Origin: a virus
IMG/VR virus record: IMGVR_UViG_3300048591_000435
Coordinates: 1 to 38,280 of that record
Reading direction: 5' to 3' (one strand)
Length of the DNA: 38,280 nucleotides
A program made the position numbers and the translations under genes. The first letter of the stretch is position 1. Each line of letters begins with the position of its first letter. Shown piece after piece: positions 15,128-23,001 of this stretch. The notes beneath the pieces are model-generated. The model was not told the DNA's origin. It saw only the letters and a list, made by a program, of their open reading frames with translations, and did not search any database.

Positions 15128-17770
15128 TCAGTACCCCACGGCGGTCATCGTCGGGCGTCCCCGCAACTGGAACCGCGCGATCTCGTTCGCCCAGTCATCC
15201 ACCGGGATACCGTAGCGGGTCTGCTTCGCCGCCAGTACGCCCGTCTGGAAGCTCGGTGCCGCGCGGAGGAACGCGCTATCGAGCGTGTTCACGTCGGCGA
15301 GCGGCTGGTCCTGGCGAAAGTCTTCAATCTCGCCCAGCAGCGCCAACGCGGCCGGTGAGAGCGCGGTCGGGTTGAGCGGGTCGCTCGTGGGCGAGGTCGG
15401 CACACTGCCGCTACCCACGGTCTGCACCGTCTGCGGCGCGGGAGCAGGCGCAGGAGCCGCTGTAGTGGCCGTAGGGGCCGGTTGCGGTGCTGGCTGGGGT
15501 GCAGGGGCGGGTTGCGTTGCCACGGGGGCAGGCGCTGGCGCGGGTTGCGTGACCACCGGAGCGGTCGCTACCGGCGCCGTGGGCAAGGGCTGCATCGGCA
15601 TAGGTGCCGGCGCGGGCGCAGAAGCCACTGGCGCAGGCGCAGGCTGTGTCACTACCGGGGCCGGTGTGGGTGCAGGCTGGACTACCGGGGCGGATGCAGG
15701 CTGCTGCTGACTGCTGTAGGAACTCGTCTGGGGCTGCGGATAGTAGGCCGACAGGTCGGGCATGTCGCCAATCCCACCACTCAGTGCGCTCTCCACATCG
15801 GCGTAGGAACCATACGCGAACTTCGGCATGGCACGCATCGCCATCGCCCGCGTCTGCGGCGGCAATGACCGCATCGGCATCACGACGTTGCCGCGCGGCG
15901 TCCACTGCACTACCTCGGGGTTCGGCCTGCCATCTGCCTGAGGGTCGCCCACAATCGCAGCGCCGCGCATCGGCCGGCGTGCCCCATATGCCACCATCGG
16001 AAGCACGACATTGTTGCCGATCGGCTCCTCTGCCGGGTTCGGACCACCCGCGCCGGCAGTCGGAGTACGGTCGTCCGTGGCAATGACACGCCCCACGGTC
16101 GTGAGGTTCTCCGCGCCCGTCTGAGGCTTCGTACTTATATGGGAGTTTGCCGAGTTGGTAAAGCCACTGCCCTGCCGAGACAGGATAGCAACGTCTGATC
16201 CAATCACTGTTCCCACCTGGTAGGGATCAGTCTTACCCGTGATCGTATTCACTCCGGCAAAAGGATCCACATATGGAATCCCCATCACCGTCGCGTATTG
16301 CTGCGCCGCCGCCTGCGCATTCTGGACAGCTTCCGTCAGCACTTCAGCTTGAGACATTGGTTCACTGGGGCCGTTGAACATCTGCGCCAGGCTGGTCACG
16401 TCGAGCACGTCGCCCGTGACCTTGTTCTTGTACATTGGCCGGGGCACACCGTAAGTCATCTTTCCCTGGCTCCCGGGCAATAGCTCCCAGTTGGCTCTCT
16501 TGGAGTACGCCCACGCCCGCGCCGCCGCTTTCTCCTGCTCCTGTCGCAGCAAGCTCAGATCCACCTCCGCAAGCGCTTGCGCCGCAGCCTGCTGTTCGGG
16601 AGTAAGGGCCGGGGTGGCGGGCGTGGCAGGAGCGCCCGTCACCCCGGCGGCTGGCAGCGGCGTCATCGGGATCGGTGTGTTCGCGGCCTGCTGCGTGGCC
16701 GGGTTGGCCGCACCCGCCGCGTTCGCCACAACCTGCCCGAGCGCGTTGTTCGAACCCATCCCACGGATCATCGCGAGGAGTTCCGCCGCGGCGCTGTTCT
16801 CGCGGAAGTTGCCGCCATCCTGCAGCAGACTTGCTGTGGTCGAATCCCCACCGAGCGCGAGGCGGCGCGCATTCAGCCGCGCCATGTCAGGGGACGACAC
16901 CGCCGATTCGAAGTCCTTCAGCGCCTGGAGCCGGTTCTGCTGTTCGTTCTGGATGATCTGCGCTTCCAGCGCCTGCCGGCGAAGCACGTAATCCGGGTTG
17001 TTCGGGTCAGTCTTGAACGCGTGCTCGAGGAGCAACATCTCCTTTTCGAGCGCGAACTTTTTGTCCAGGTACGCCGCTTCCGCGTTACTCTTCGCCTGGA
17101 TCTCCCCGATGTAGTCGCGCGTCGATGCCGACGAGCCACCGCCACCACCACCACCAGAACTCACCCGCGGCATCGAGATCGAGAGGCTCGTATTGCTCGG
17201 ACTCTCCATGCCCGGAGCGATGACGTACTTCTTCTGTGCCGGGTCCCAGACCCACTTGCCGTTCACGAGGTCAGGGGCCTGCGAACCGTCGTCCTGGTAC
17301 GGGGCACCGTTGGGGTACACCGGCTGCCCAGAGCCATAGGAGAACCCGGTCGGGGAGCTAGCATCACGGTAGACGCCCAGCGCCATTCCTGTTGAGTCAT
17401 CGATGCCGTTGCCATCTTTGTCGCGCGGGTCGGCGGTGCTCGCTGCCGGCTTCTTGATGACGGTGATCGAGCCGTCGTACGTGTCCTCCTGGTACACCGC
17501 GCCAGGGAAGCCAGTGATAGCGCCCGTCTCGTCAACCCGCGTGACGTAACGCCCCGCCTGGTTCTGGATCGGGGTGTTCTGGACCGTGACCGACGTGCTC
17601 GCAGGCTTCGGGGCAGCAGGCAGGTAGACACGCCGCCCGTTCGTGTCGAGTTGATACCGCAGCCCGCTTACCGGGTCGTCGTATACCTCCGGCAATACAC
17701 GCGTACCGCTGTCGTCATTGTCGAGCGGCCATCCATCGGTCGGCCCGTCATTCGCTCCTGGCTGGCTCAT
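15128..17770 (-). CDS. Large virion/ejection protein with Pro-Ala linker, 880 aa
   Basis: The N-terminal 200 residues include repeated Gly/Asp/Pro segments and a PRDKDGNGIDDS stretch resembling a calcium-binding dockerin/EF-like loop (DKDGNGIDD, about residue 118). A Gly run with Ser (about 203-215) leads into a charged coiled coil (about 220-260). Residues about 690-780 are an extended Pro/Ala/Val/Gln linker. The last 80 residues are helical (ALLGEIEDFRQDQPLADV). The gene overlaps its upstream neighbour by ATGA and ends next to the 1655-aa gene, so the two are likely partners in the same internal structure. This is a role inferred from order and composition. Confidence 0.65.
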   Translation of the reverse strand: MSQPGANDGPTDGWPLDNDDSGTRVLPEVYDDPVSGLRYQLDTNGRRVYLPAAPKPASTSVTVQNTPIQNQAGRYVTRVDETGAITGFPGAVYQEDTYDGSITVIKKPAASTADPRDKDGNGIDDSTGMALGVYRDASSPTGFSYGSGQPVYPNGAPYQDDGSQAPDLVNGKWVWDPAQKKYVIAPGMESPSNTSLSISMPRVSSGGGGGGGSSASTRDYIGEIQAKSNAEAAYLDKKFALEKEMLLLEHAFKTDPNNPDYVLRRQALEAQIIQNEQQNRLQALKDFESAVSSPDMARLNARRLALGGDSTTASLLQDGGNFRENSAAAELLAMIRGMGSNNALGQVVANAAGAANPATQQAANTPIPMTPLPAAGVTGAPATPATPALTPEQQAAAQALAEVDLSLLRQEQEKAAARAWAYSKRANWELLPGSQGKMTYGVPRPMYKNKVTGDVLDVTSLAQMFNGPSEPMSQAEVLTEAVQNAQAAAQQYATVMGIPYVDPFAGVNTITGKTDPYQVGTVIGSDVAILSRQGSGFTNSANSHISTKPQTGAENLTTVGRVIATDDRTPTAGAGGPNPAEEPIGNNVVLPMVAYGARRPMRGAAIVGDPQADGRPNPEVVQWTPRGNVVMPMRSLPPQTRAMAMRAMPKFAYGSYADVESALSGGIGDMPDLSAYYPQPQTSSYSSQQQPASAPVVQPAPTPAPVVTQPAPAPVASAPAPAPMPMQPLPTAPVATAPVVTQPAPAPAPVATQPAPAPQPAPQPAPTATTAAPAPAPAPQTVQTVGSGSVPTSPTSDPLNPTALSPAALALLGEIEDFRQDQPLADVNTLDSAFLRAAPSFQTGVLAAKQTRYGIPVDDWANEIARFQLRGRPTMTAVGY

Positions 17771-17771
17771 C

Positions 17772-18068
17772 TCATTCCCTCCCTGTGGCGAACATCTTCA
17801 CCAGCACCGGCATGATCGCCTCGGCGCCCGTCAGCTTCGCGTATTTCAGTACCATCGCTCGCCCTCCCTGGACTCCCGGCATCAGCAGCATCTGGACGAA
17901 GTTCGGCCGCTTCGCCACCTGCATCTCAAACCACTTCACGTACTGCTCATCAGTCAGGAACGTCTGCCCCGGACCGATACCCTCAAACTCCTCACCGAGC
18001 AGCTTCGCGAACGTCTCAATGAGGGTTTCCAGTTCCTTCCCCTGCGTCTTAATGAACTCGCGGTTCAT
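17772..18068 (-). CDS. Small helical virion-region protein, 98 aa
   Basis: ATG 18068 follows GGGGGAGA by 3-4 bases. The protein is mainly helical (GKELETLIETFAKLLGEEFEGI), has a hydrophobic patch VQMLLMPGVQGGRAMVL and a basic end. Its first 15 coding bases after the first letter match those of the 18292 gene (NREF), probably chance or a small duplication. Its start is 69 bases from the plus-strand RHH gene start, so the two are divergent. Function unknown; a chaperone or assembly helper of the ejection proteins is possible. Confidence 0.6.
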   Translation of the reverse strand: MNREFIKTQGKELETLIETFAKLLGEEFEGIGPGQTFLTDEQYVKWFEMQVAKRPNFVQMLLMPGVQGGRAMVLKYAKLTGAEAIMPVLVKMFATGRE

Positions 18069-18090
18069 TTATCTCCCCCGTTTTCTCCCC

Positions 18091-18119
18091 GTGACACAGC
18101 GGTTCCCGCGCCATACCGT
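18091..18119 (+). promoter_or_regulatory. Plus-strand promoter of the RHH-type gene
   Basis: GTGACA (18091-18096; five of six match TTGACA), a 17-base spacer and TACCGT (18114-18119, TAnnnT type) make a plausible sigma70-type promoter. Transcription would start near 18126, only a couple of bases before the GGAGGT site used by the gene at 18138. Confidence 0.45.
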
Positions 18120-18137
18120 CCCGGCATGGAGGTAGAT

Positions 18138-18287
18138 ATGAAATTGACCCTGAACCTTGACGAGGAACTCACTGGCGCACTGCTCGACCGCGCCATCGCG
18201 GAGCGCCGCCCAGTCGGCATGCAAGCCGAGGTACTCCTGCGACTGAGCCTAGGCTTACCTGTCCCTGTTCCCCCACGAGAGAAGTAA
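18138..18287 (+). CDS. Plus-strand ribbon-helix-helix-type regulator, 49 aa
   Basis: ATG 18138 has a near-perfect GGAGGT five bases upstream. The product begins MKLTLNLDEELTGALLDRA: a short beta strand with alternating Lys/Thr/Asn followed by a helix, a turn at RRPVG and a second helix (MQAEVLLRLSLGL). This is the length and order of Arc/CopG-like ribbon-helix-helix DNA-binding proteins, which act as dimers on palindromic sites. It lies against the direction of the leftward structural operon and converges with the 18292 gene (4 bases between stops). A repressor or anti-sense regulator of the virion block is an inference; the fold is likely but not proven. Confidence 0.6.
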   Translation: MKLTLNLDEELTGALLDRAIAERRPVGMQAEVLLRLSLGLPVPVPPREK

Positions 18288-18291
18288 CCGC

Positions 18292-18459
18292 TCATTTCCG
18301 CCCCCACTTCCATGCAGCAACCACGCGGGCGGCGCAGTCGAAGCACGTCTGCCCTACTGGCATCGGCGTGCCACACATGCCCGGGCATTGCACCAACACC
18401 CACGGCTGCGTGCTTTCGCCCATCATCGCAAGGCCCAAGACGTTGAACTCGCGGTTCAC
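18292..18459 (-). CDS. Small zinc-ribbon protein after portal, 55 aa
   Basis: The GTG start at 18459 overlaps the portal stop in a GTGA junction. The product has CPGMC (C25, C29) and CFDC (C39, C42), a four-Cys ribbon, followed by a helix with Trp and basic residues (AARVVAAWKWGRK). It is too short for enzymes. It is one of many ribbons in this genome. After its stop, a 223-base stretch to 18068 has no leftward gene but carries the opposing RHH-type gene. Confidence 0.6.
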   Translation of the reverse strand: MNREFNVLGLAMMGESTQPWVLVQCPGMCGTPMPVGQTCFDCAARVVAAWKWGRK

Positions 18460-20546
18460 ATCATCCCTCCCGTGCCCGCGAGTTGCGGCGTGCCCGGCGC
18501 GTTCAACGGGGCCATCGCCGGTGGCGTCGCGCCCATCCCACCCGGAGCCATCTGCGGCTGCTGCACCAGCGGTGTCCCGCCGTTCGCCTGGATGACCTGC
18601 TCATCCGTGACGGCACGCCCGTCCATGCCCACCGGAACGCCATCCGGGGCAATCGCGTACTTCGGCCCGAGGTATTCCGCGGCCGACTGCCGCAGCATCC
18701 CCGGCAGGATCTCCTTCTCCCACATCTGGAAGACCTTCAACTGCGCGTACTTCTTTTCGCCGTTCGGCACGCCCATGTAGTCCGTGAAGTACTCAACGAG
18801 CGTGATGACGCCCTTCTCCAGCAGGATGAGCCCGGTCTCCATGAGAGACGCCCGCTCGAGGCTGCCGACCTCCTGGATGCTCACGTCTGCGATGACGTTC
18901 TCCCAGTCCTTCGGCTTCATGCTCAGTACCTTCGTGCGGTCCAGCTTGCCCGTGTCGCCGATCTTGGCGTACCCGAACACTTCGCCGGGGCCGTGCTCCT
19001 CGTCCGCGAAGCAGCGAATCAGGTTGTTCACCATCACCTGCAGGCACCGCGCAATCGAGCCGATGTAGCTCTTGGGCTCCATGTTTTCCTGGTCGCGCTC
19101 CTGCCTCGCGCTCCATGGCTGCGTGCTGGCGCCAAAGGTCGCGAAGCCGGTGCCCGGCTCCGCATCCTGCATGTCCTTCGCAGTGAACTCGTATAGCCGC
19201 TCAAACTGCGCGTTCATCCCTTCGCCGCCGACTGTGATCAGCTCCAGCCCCGGCGGGATCTTTGCCGCACCGCCCGCCGTGGCGGACATGTCCAGGTCCT
19301 GGTCGCCATCCTGCAACACGGGCATCACGCCCGCTTTCTGCTGCAAGAAGTGCTGGCGGATGGCTCCTTGCTCGATGCCCCAGTTCATGATCGAGCGCAC
19401 CCGGTCGAACTCGGGCTTCTCCTCCAACATCGCGTCGAGCGCGGGCAGGTAGGCCCACGCGGGCGAGGCTACGTCGTTGTACCGCGCGACAGCGAACGCG
19501 AAAGGCGGCATCCCGTAGTGGTGCTCGCCCGCATCGAACGCGTCCTCGTCGCCGTCGACCCATTCGTACCAGTGCCGCCGCGTCCAATACTGGTACAGCG
19601 TGACCTCGCGTTCATAGTCGGTGCTCTCGGGCATCCAATGGTCAATGCTGCCCTGGACGTTCTGCGCCGGCGCATCGCGCTCCCGTAGCGCCTCGCGCTT
19701 CTCCAACGCCGCCCGCTTCTCGTCCTTCCAGTCACCGAGCGAGATGACACGCGCGACCATGAACTCCTTGAACTCGGAAAGCGTGGACTTGTCCTGAATC
19801 CAGAAACACTGGCTCGGGTCAAGGGTCTCCAGGTACGTCGGGAAGCCACACTCAGCTTTGTACCGGGCGATGCGTTCCTTCACTGATTCGTCTGACTCGC
19901 GGTACTTCTTGCCCTTCTTGCGCCCATCCGCGTACTCGTCTTCGACGTAATCGCGGTTGCCGGTGTACCCGCGACCGTTGCACTCGGGGCACTTCTCGCC
20001 ATCCGCCTTGCCGGTGCCCTCGCACATCTCACACTCGGGCAACTCGTCGGCCTCGTCGTAGTCCGGCATGTCGTCATCCCAGACCGACGTGTCTATCCGC
20101 CAGTGCAGGATGCCCACCGCTTTCCACGCGAGGCCGTCGTACAGGTTCCCCTGGATGTCGATGCCGGTCTGCTGCTGGATGTGATCGAAGCCCTGCATCA
20201 ACAGCGTCTCGGCATCGTTCGCCAACCCGCGCCCGCCGATCGTGTCCTTGATGGGCGTGCACTCGATCTTCCACGGGTTCTCGCAGACCCTGGCCTTCAG
20301 CCTCGCGTTGATCTGCTTCACGCGGGTCTTCTGCACCGCCGAGTTCTGCAACGGGCCTTCCCACCCGTCCTGGCGCATCACAGACCCCGGCATCTGTGGG
20401 TCAACCGAAGGGTCGAGGAACATGTGCAGCGTGCGGCGCCGCACTCTCTCGTGCAGCCCGCGCGGACCCTCGAAGCGCTTGCGGAGCATGTCCGCCTTGC
20501 GCTTGCACTCCTCGAGGGTGAGTTTCCGTTCAGCTGGTAGGTTCAT
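18456..20546 (-). CDS. Portal protein with DnaJ-like zinc insert
   Basis: The 696-aa product follows terminase with an ATGA overlap and matches portal proteins of short-tailed phages in length and order: an N-terminal helical region, a wing, clip and long C-terminal helices, with a Met/Pro/Gly-rich end (QQPQMAPGGMGATPP). Odd for a portal, residues 170-195 carry CEMC (C172, C175) and CPEC (C186, C189), each followed by xGxG, the spacing of the DnaJ central zinc domain. An EEHGP-rich region and WSARQERDQENMEPKSY near the core helix are typical of portal barrels. The ring should sit at the capsid vertex and guide DNA from the terminase. Confidence 0.8.
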   Translation of the reverse strand: MNLPAERKLTLEECKRKADMLRKRFEGPRGLHERVRRRTLHMFLDPSVDPQMPGSVMRQDGWEGPLQNSAVQKTRVKQINARLKARVCENPWKIECTPIKDTIGGRGLANDAETLLMQGFDHIQQQTGIDIQGNLYDGLAWKAVGILHWRIDTSVWDDDMPDYDEADELPECEMCEGTGKADGEKCPECNGRGYTGNRDYVEDEYADGRKKGKKYRESDESVKERIARYKAECGFPTYLETLDPSQCFWIQDKSTLSEFKEFMVARVISLGDWKDEKRAALEKREALRERDAPAQNVQGSIDHWMPESTDYEREVTLYQYWTRRHWYEWVDGDEDAFDAGEHHYGMPPFAFAVARYNDVASPAWAYLPALDAMLEEKPEFDRVRSIMNWGIEQGAIRQHFLQQKAGVMPVLQDGDQDLDMSATAGGAAKIPPGLELITVGGEGMNAQFERLYEFTAKDMQDAEPGTGFATFGASTQPWSARQERDQENMEPKSYIGSIARCLQVMVNNLIRCFADEEHGPGEVFGYAKIGDTGKLDRTKVLSMKPKDWENVIADVSIQEVGSLERASLMETGLILLEKGVITLVEYFTDYMGVPNGEKKYAQLKVFQMWEKEILPGMLRQSAAEYLGPKYAIAPDGVPVGMDGRAVTDEQVIQANGGTPLVQQPQMAPGGMGATPPAMAPLNAPGTPQLAGTGGMM

Positions 20547-22024
20547 ATCCGGGCGCTCCTGGTCGTGGCGTAGGTCATGGGGACGGGCCGCGAATGGCCC
20601 TGCGGGTTGGCCGGCAAAGCCCGCATGATCGCCATCAGCGCATAGCGCCGCGCGTCCATAAGGTCGCCGTGTGTCCAGTCAGGGGTAGATGTCTCGAAGC
20701 TCTCGCCGAGTTGGTTCCGGGCCTTCTTCCAGCGGTACACGCCGAACTCCCGGATCGAGACTTCGCAATCAGGGTCGATGGTCGCCAACCCTGAGTCGTA
20801 CCACCAACGGACGTTCGTATCGATGTCCGAGCGGCTCATCGGCGCCTTGATGGCCCGGTAGCCCAGCGCCTGCAACGAGTTGATAACTGTCTCGCCGCCT
20901 GTCTCGCCGACCGACACGATGTCAATTGCGGACGGCCCGCCCCATCGCTTCAAATACGCGTCAATGTCACCAACGCCCGTACCGTTCTTGCCGACAAACT
21001 CGCCGTACTGGTGCGCCTCAACCTGGAGCGCTGAGAGGTTCGTGATGTTCGACGCTTCCGGCCGAACAAGCCCCGTGGACCGCGTGACACCCATTGGCAC
21101 AATTGCCGTCGGGTCACCCGAGCCACCACCGAGGTCGATGCCCACAACGCGCCATGCGCAGTCCAGCCATGCAGCACGCGCCGCACGCAACGTCAGCGCA
21201 CGGTTGAGTTCGTACACGAGGCCGACGCGGGCGATGAACGCATCTTCGGGGTCAACCGGGTAGAAGGCGTCGAAGTTCCCGCCCGCATTGACCGGCCGTG
21301 CAGCTTCGTCAATCCAGAATTGCGAGTCTGGCCCCTGGTCAGGCCGCACGTAGCGCCCGTAGAACAGTTTGCCTTCGCCGTCCGGGGTCGCCTGCCACAA
21401 CTCATGGAACGGCCCAACCGCACCCATCTCAGGGTTCGACGTGCTCGTGATGATGGTCTGCCCGCCGCTGTTGGAGACGGCCGGCTGAATCGTGGCGATG
21501 TTCTCTTTCGCGTAGGGGTGGAACGCCCATTCATCCGCATGGACGCCGAGCGGAAGCGACTCGCCAACACCTGCGTGCTCCGTCGAAGGAAGCACGGTGA
21601 TTTCAGAGCCGGACGGGTATTTGATCAGGTCAACGCCGCGAATGTCGTACCCATCGTTCCGCGCAATCGTGACGATTCGGCGCCCCTGTTTCTTGCTCGC
21701 CGTGAGTCCAGCCGAGACAACCGCGCCATGGTGATACGGCTTGCGTGACGCCTGGTAGTGCCAGTACGCCGCGGTGACCCATGAGATCAGAATCTGGCGA
21801 CGCTTCAGGACGATCAGGTCACGCCCGGACTGCAAAGCACGGGCGTAGTCGTGCAGGTAGGGCCAGTCGGGGAACGGTCCCGCTTCGGTGCGGGCCTTGG
21901 TGAACAGCCATTCCTCGAATGTGCTAGGGAGTGCCGAACTTCTGGTGTCCGCCAGCCTTCTGCTTCCACCGTGTATTCCGTAGAAGCTCAACGGCAGCAA
22001 GGTACTCGACGGGTAGGTTGCCAT
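20543..22024 (-). CDS. terL: Terminase large subunit
   Basis: This packaging motor has an ATPase and a nuclease domain. Residue numbers are counted from the GTG at 22033; subtract 3 for the ATG at 22024 chosen here. The ATPase has a Walker A-like LKRRQILIS (76-84), the RQ-type P-loop seen in many phage terminases, a Walker B HADEWA (165-170) and a TSTSN coupling motif (196-200). The nuclease half starts at VVGIDLGGGSGDPT and ends with HGDLMDARRYAL, giving acidic ligands in RNase H-like order. Both starts overlap the small subunit by about 100 bases in another frame, which is long; TTG codons at 22000 and 21991 are alternatives. Confidence 0.88.
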   Translation of the reverse strand: MATYPSSTLLPLSFYGIHGGSRRLADTRSSALPSTFEEWLFTKARTEAGPFPDWPYLHDYARALQSGRDLIVLKRRQILISWVTAAYWHYQASRKPYHHGAVVSAGLTASKKQGRRIVTIARNDGYDIRGVDLIKYPSGSEITVLPSTEHAGVGESLPLGVHADEWAFHPYAKENIATIQPAVSNSGGQTIITSTSNPEMGAVGPFHELWQATPDGEGKLFYGRYVRPDQGPDSQFWIDEAARPVNAGGNFDAFYPVDPEDAFIARVGLVYELNRALTLRAARAAWLDCAWRVVGIDLGGGSGDPTAIVPMGVTRSTGLVRPEASNITNLSALQVEAHQYGEFVGKNGTGVGDIDAYLKRWGGPSAIDIVSVGETGGETVINSLQALGYRAIKAPMSRSDIDTNVRWWYDSGLATIDPDCEVSIREFGVYRWKKARNQLGESFETSTPDWTHGDLMDARRYALMAIMRALPANPQGHSRPVPMTYATTRSARI

Positions 22025-22328
22025 CGTCGTCACGTTCGATCAGCCCCTGCAAGGCTTTGTGGAACGTAGCTGTGCTCAGTACCAATTGCTGGTCTTCCAC
22101 CGCTTCCAGGTTCTCCTGGAATAGCTCCGCGCGTTCTTTCACCAGTGCGCAGAAGTGCTCCGCACCAGCATCGCGATTGATCCAGTGCGATATCTGCGGT
22201 TGCCGAACCCCAGAGAGACGCGCTGCCGCTTGCTGCGAGTAGCCCTGCGCCAGCAAGTCGGCAACTAACGATTGCTCCGGTGTGGGGAGCCATGCACCAC
22301 TAGTTTCAACTAGTTTCCGGGAAGTCAT
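21924..22328 (-). CDS. terS: Terminase small subunit
   Basis: The 134-aa product has an N-terminal helix-turn-helix (SLVADLLAQGYSQQAAARLSGVRQPQISHWI, about residues 20-50), the DNA-recognition part used to mark the packaging start, followed by a helical oligomerisation region (RAELFQENLEAVEDQQL). It lies just before the large subunit, as usual. ATG 22328 has no Shine-Dalgarno; TAATCT about 8 bases upstream could be the -10 of a leaderless promoter, but no convincing -35 was found. Confidence 0.8.
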   Translation of the reverse strand: MTSRKLVETSGAWLPTPEQSLVADLLAQGYSQQAAARLSGVRQPQISHWINRDAGAEHFCALVKERAELFQENLEAVEDQQLVLSTATFHKALQGLIERDDDGNLPVEYLAAVELLRNTRWKQKAGGHQKFGTP

Positions 22329-22361
22329 CTAATACCAGATTATCCGATACGCCGGCACTTG

Positions 22362-22667
22362 CTACGCATACCAGTAGCCAACCTCGTCCTCGCGGTCGAG
22401 CACCAGCGTTGCGACCTCGGGGGCGAACGCGTCCAGGATGTGTTCGCTCTCGCGATCTATGGCGCTCGCGAACAGTTCGCGCAGTTGCGTTTCAGCGCGA
22501 AGGATGGTCGGGGGCGTTTCTTTCGTACTCCCAGCAGAGAGCGCGGTGCTACCGGAACAGATCTTCACACGGAGCCGCACGGGCACGTCAACCCGTGCCA
22601 GACATAGATCCCCCGTACCCTGCAAATTTGGGGAGCGGACGCTGGTAAGGGACTGAGGGCTGATCAC
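22362..22667 (-). CDS. Paralogue of 23002 gene, 101 aa; start inside hairpin loop
   Basis: The C-terminal 45 residues include AETQLRELFASAIDRESEH, identical to the 23002 gene, and the shared APEVAT further on. The N-terminal half is unrelated to the paralogue and less convincing (Ser, Thr, Arg-rich). GTG 22667 lies five bases after AAGGG, but both sit in the 22637-22687 hairpin. The true start may be further inside. Function is unknown. The copy seems to be a duplicate that gained new 5' sequence, or a decaying copy. Confidence 0.5.
   Translation of the reverse strand: MISPQSLTSVRSPNLQGTGDLCLARVDVPVRLRVKICSGSTALSAGSTKETPPTILRAETQLRELFASAIDRESEHILDAFAPEVATLVLDREDEVGYWYA
22440..22497. repeat. 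58-bp direct repeat, copy A
   Basis: Identical over 58 bases to 23125-23182. It encodes the shared part of the two paralogous proteins. A further 33 bases (22406-22438 versus 23064-23096) are nearly identical, separated in copy B by an extra stretch of about 28 bases. Confidence 0.9.
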
Positions 22668-22687
22668 TTTCGCCCTTACCAGCGTCC
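22637..22687 (-). promoter_or_regulatory. 15-bp perfect hairpin with start codon in loop
   Basis: Arms 22637-22651 and 22673-22687 are perfect complements (GGACGCTGGTAAGGG type), with a 21-base loop. It covers the stop of the 22676 gene and the start of the 22362 gene. In the leftward RNA the AAGGG ribosome-binding bases are in the 5' arm and the GTG start is in the loop. No U-tract follows, so a translational or RNase III-type control is more likely than termination. Confidence 0.7.
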
Positions 22688-22807
22688 AATGGAGGCCCCA
22701 TGGGGGTGCCTCGCACGGTGTTGTTGGCTTACTCGTGGATCCTGCTCATTCAGCTCGGGCAAGTCGCCGAGCTTCTCGGCCGGAGTCTTAGTCCACCTGT
22801 TCACCAT
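22676..22807 (-). CDS. Small basic protein, 43 aa, unknown
   Basis: ATG 22807 overlaps the previous gene by 20 bases. The product (MVNRWTKTPAEKLGDLPELNEQDPR...) is hydrophilic, with a Pro/Glu-rich middle and a His/Arg-rich end. No motif recognised. Its TAA stop lies inside the 22637-22687 hairpin. Confidence 0.5.
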   Translation of the reverse strand: MVNRWTKTPAEKLGDLPELNEQDPRVSQQHRARHPHGASIGRW

Positions 22808-22973
22808 GGCTGAGCCTCTCGGCGGCCTTATCGATGGTCGCACGAGTAATCTTCTCATTCTCTGCATGGGTGTTGCCATAGGCGAAGCTGCGACGCTGGC
22901 GCTCCTTGGCGTCAGCCGTCATGCGGCCTCCGCGGGCCGCACTAAGTAGTCTGTTTAGTTCGTTCGTAGCCAT
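22788..22973 (-). CDS. Small helical protein, 61 aa, unknown
   Basis: ATG 22973 is preceded by GGAGAGGTG at a proper distance. The protein is hydrophilic and helical (TADAKERQRRSFAYGNTHAENEKITRATIDKAAERLS), with a central RQRRSFAYGN turn. Similar small proteins often sit in phage early operons; no function is known. It lies between the two copies of the duplicated gene. Confidence 0.65.
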   Translation of the reverse strand: MATNELNRLLSAARGGRMTADAKERQRRSFAYGNTHAENEKITRATIDKAAERLSHGEQVD

Positions 22974-23001
22974 CTGGGTTGCACCTCTCCAGGGTAGTCG
23001 A

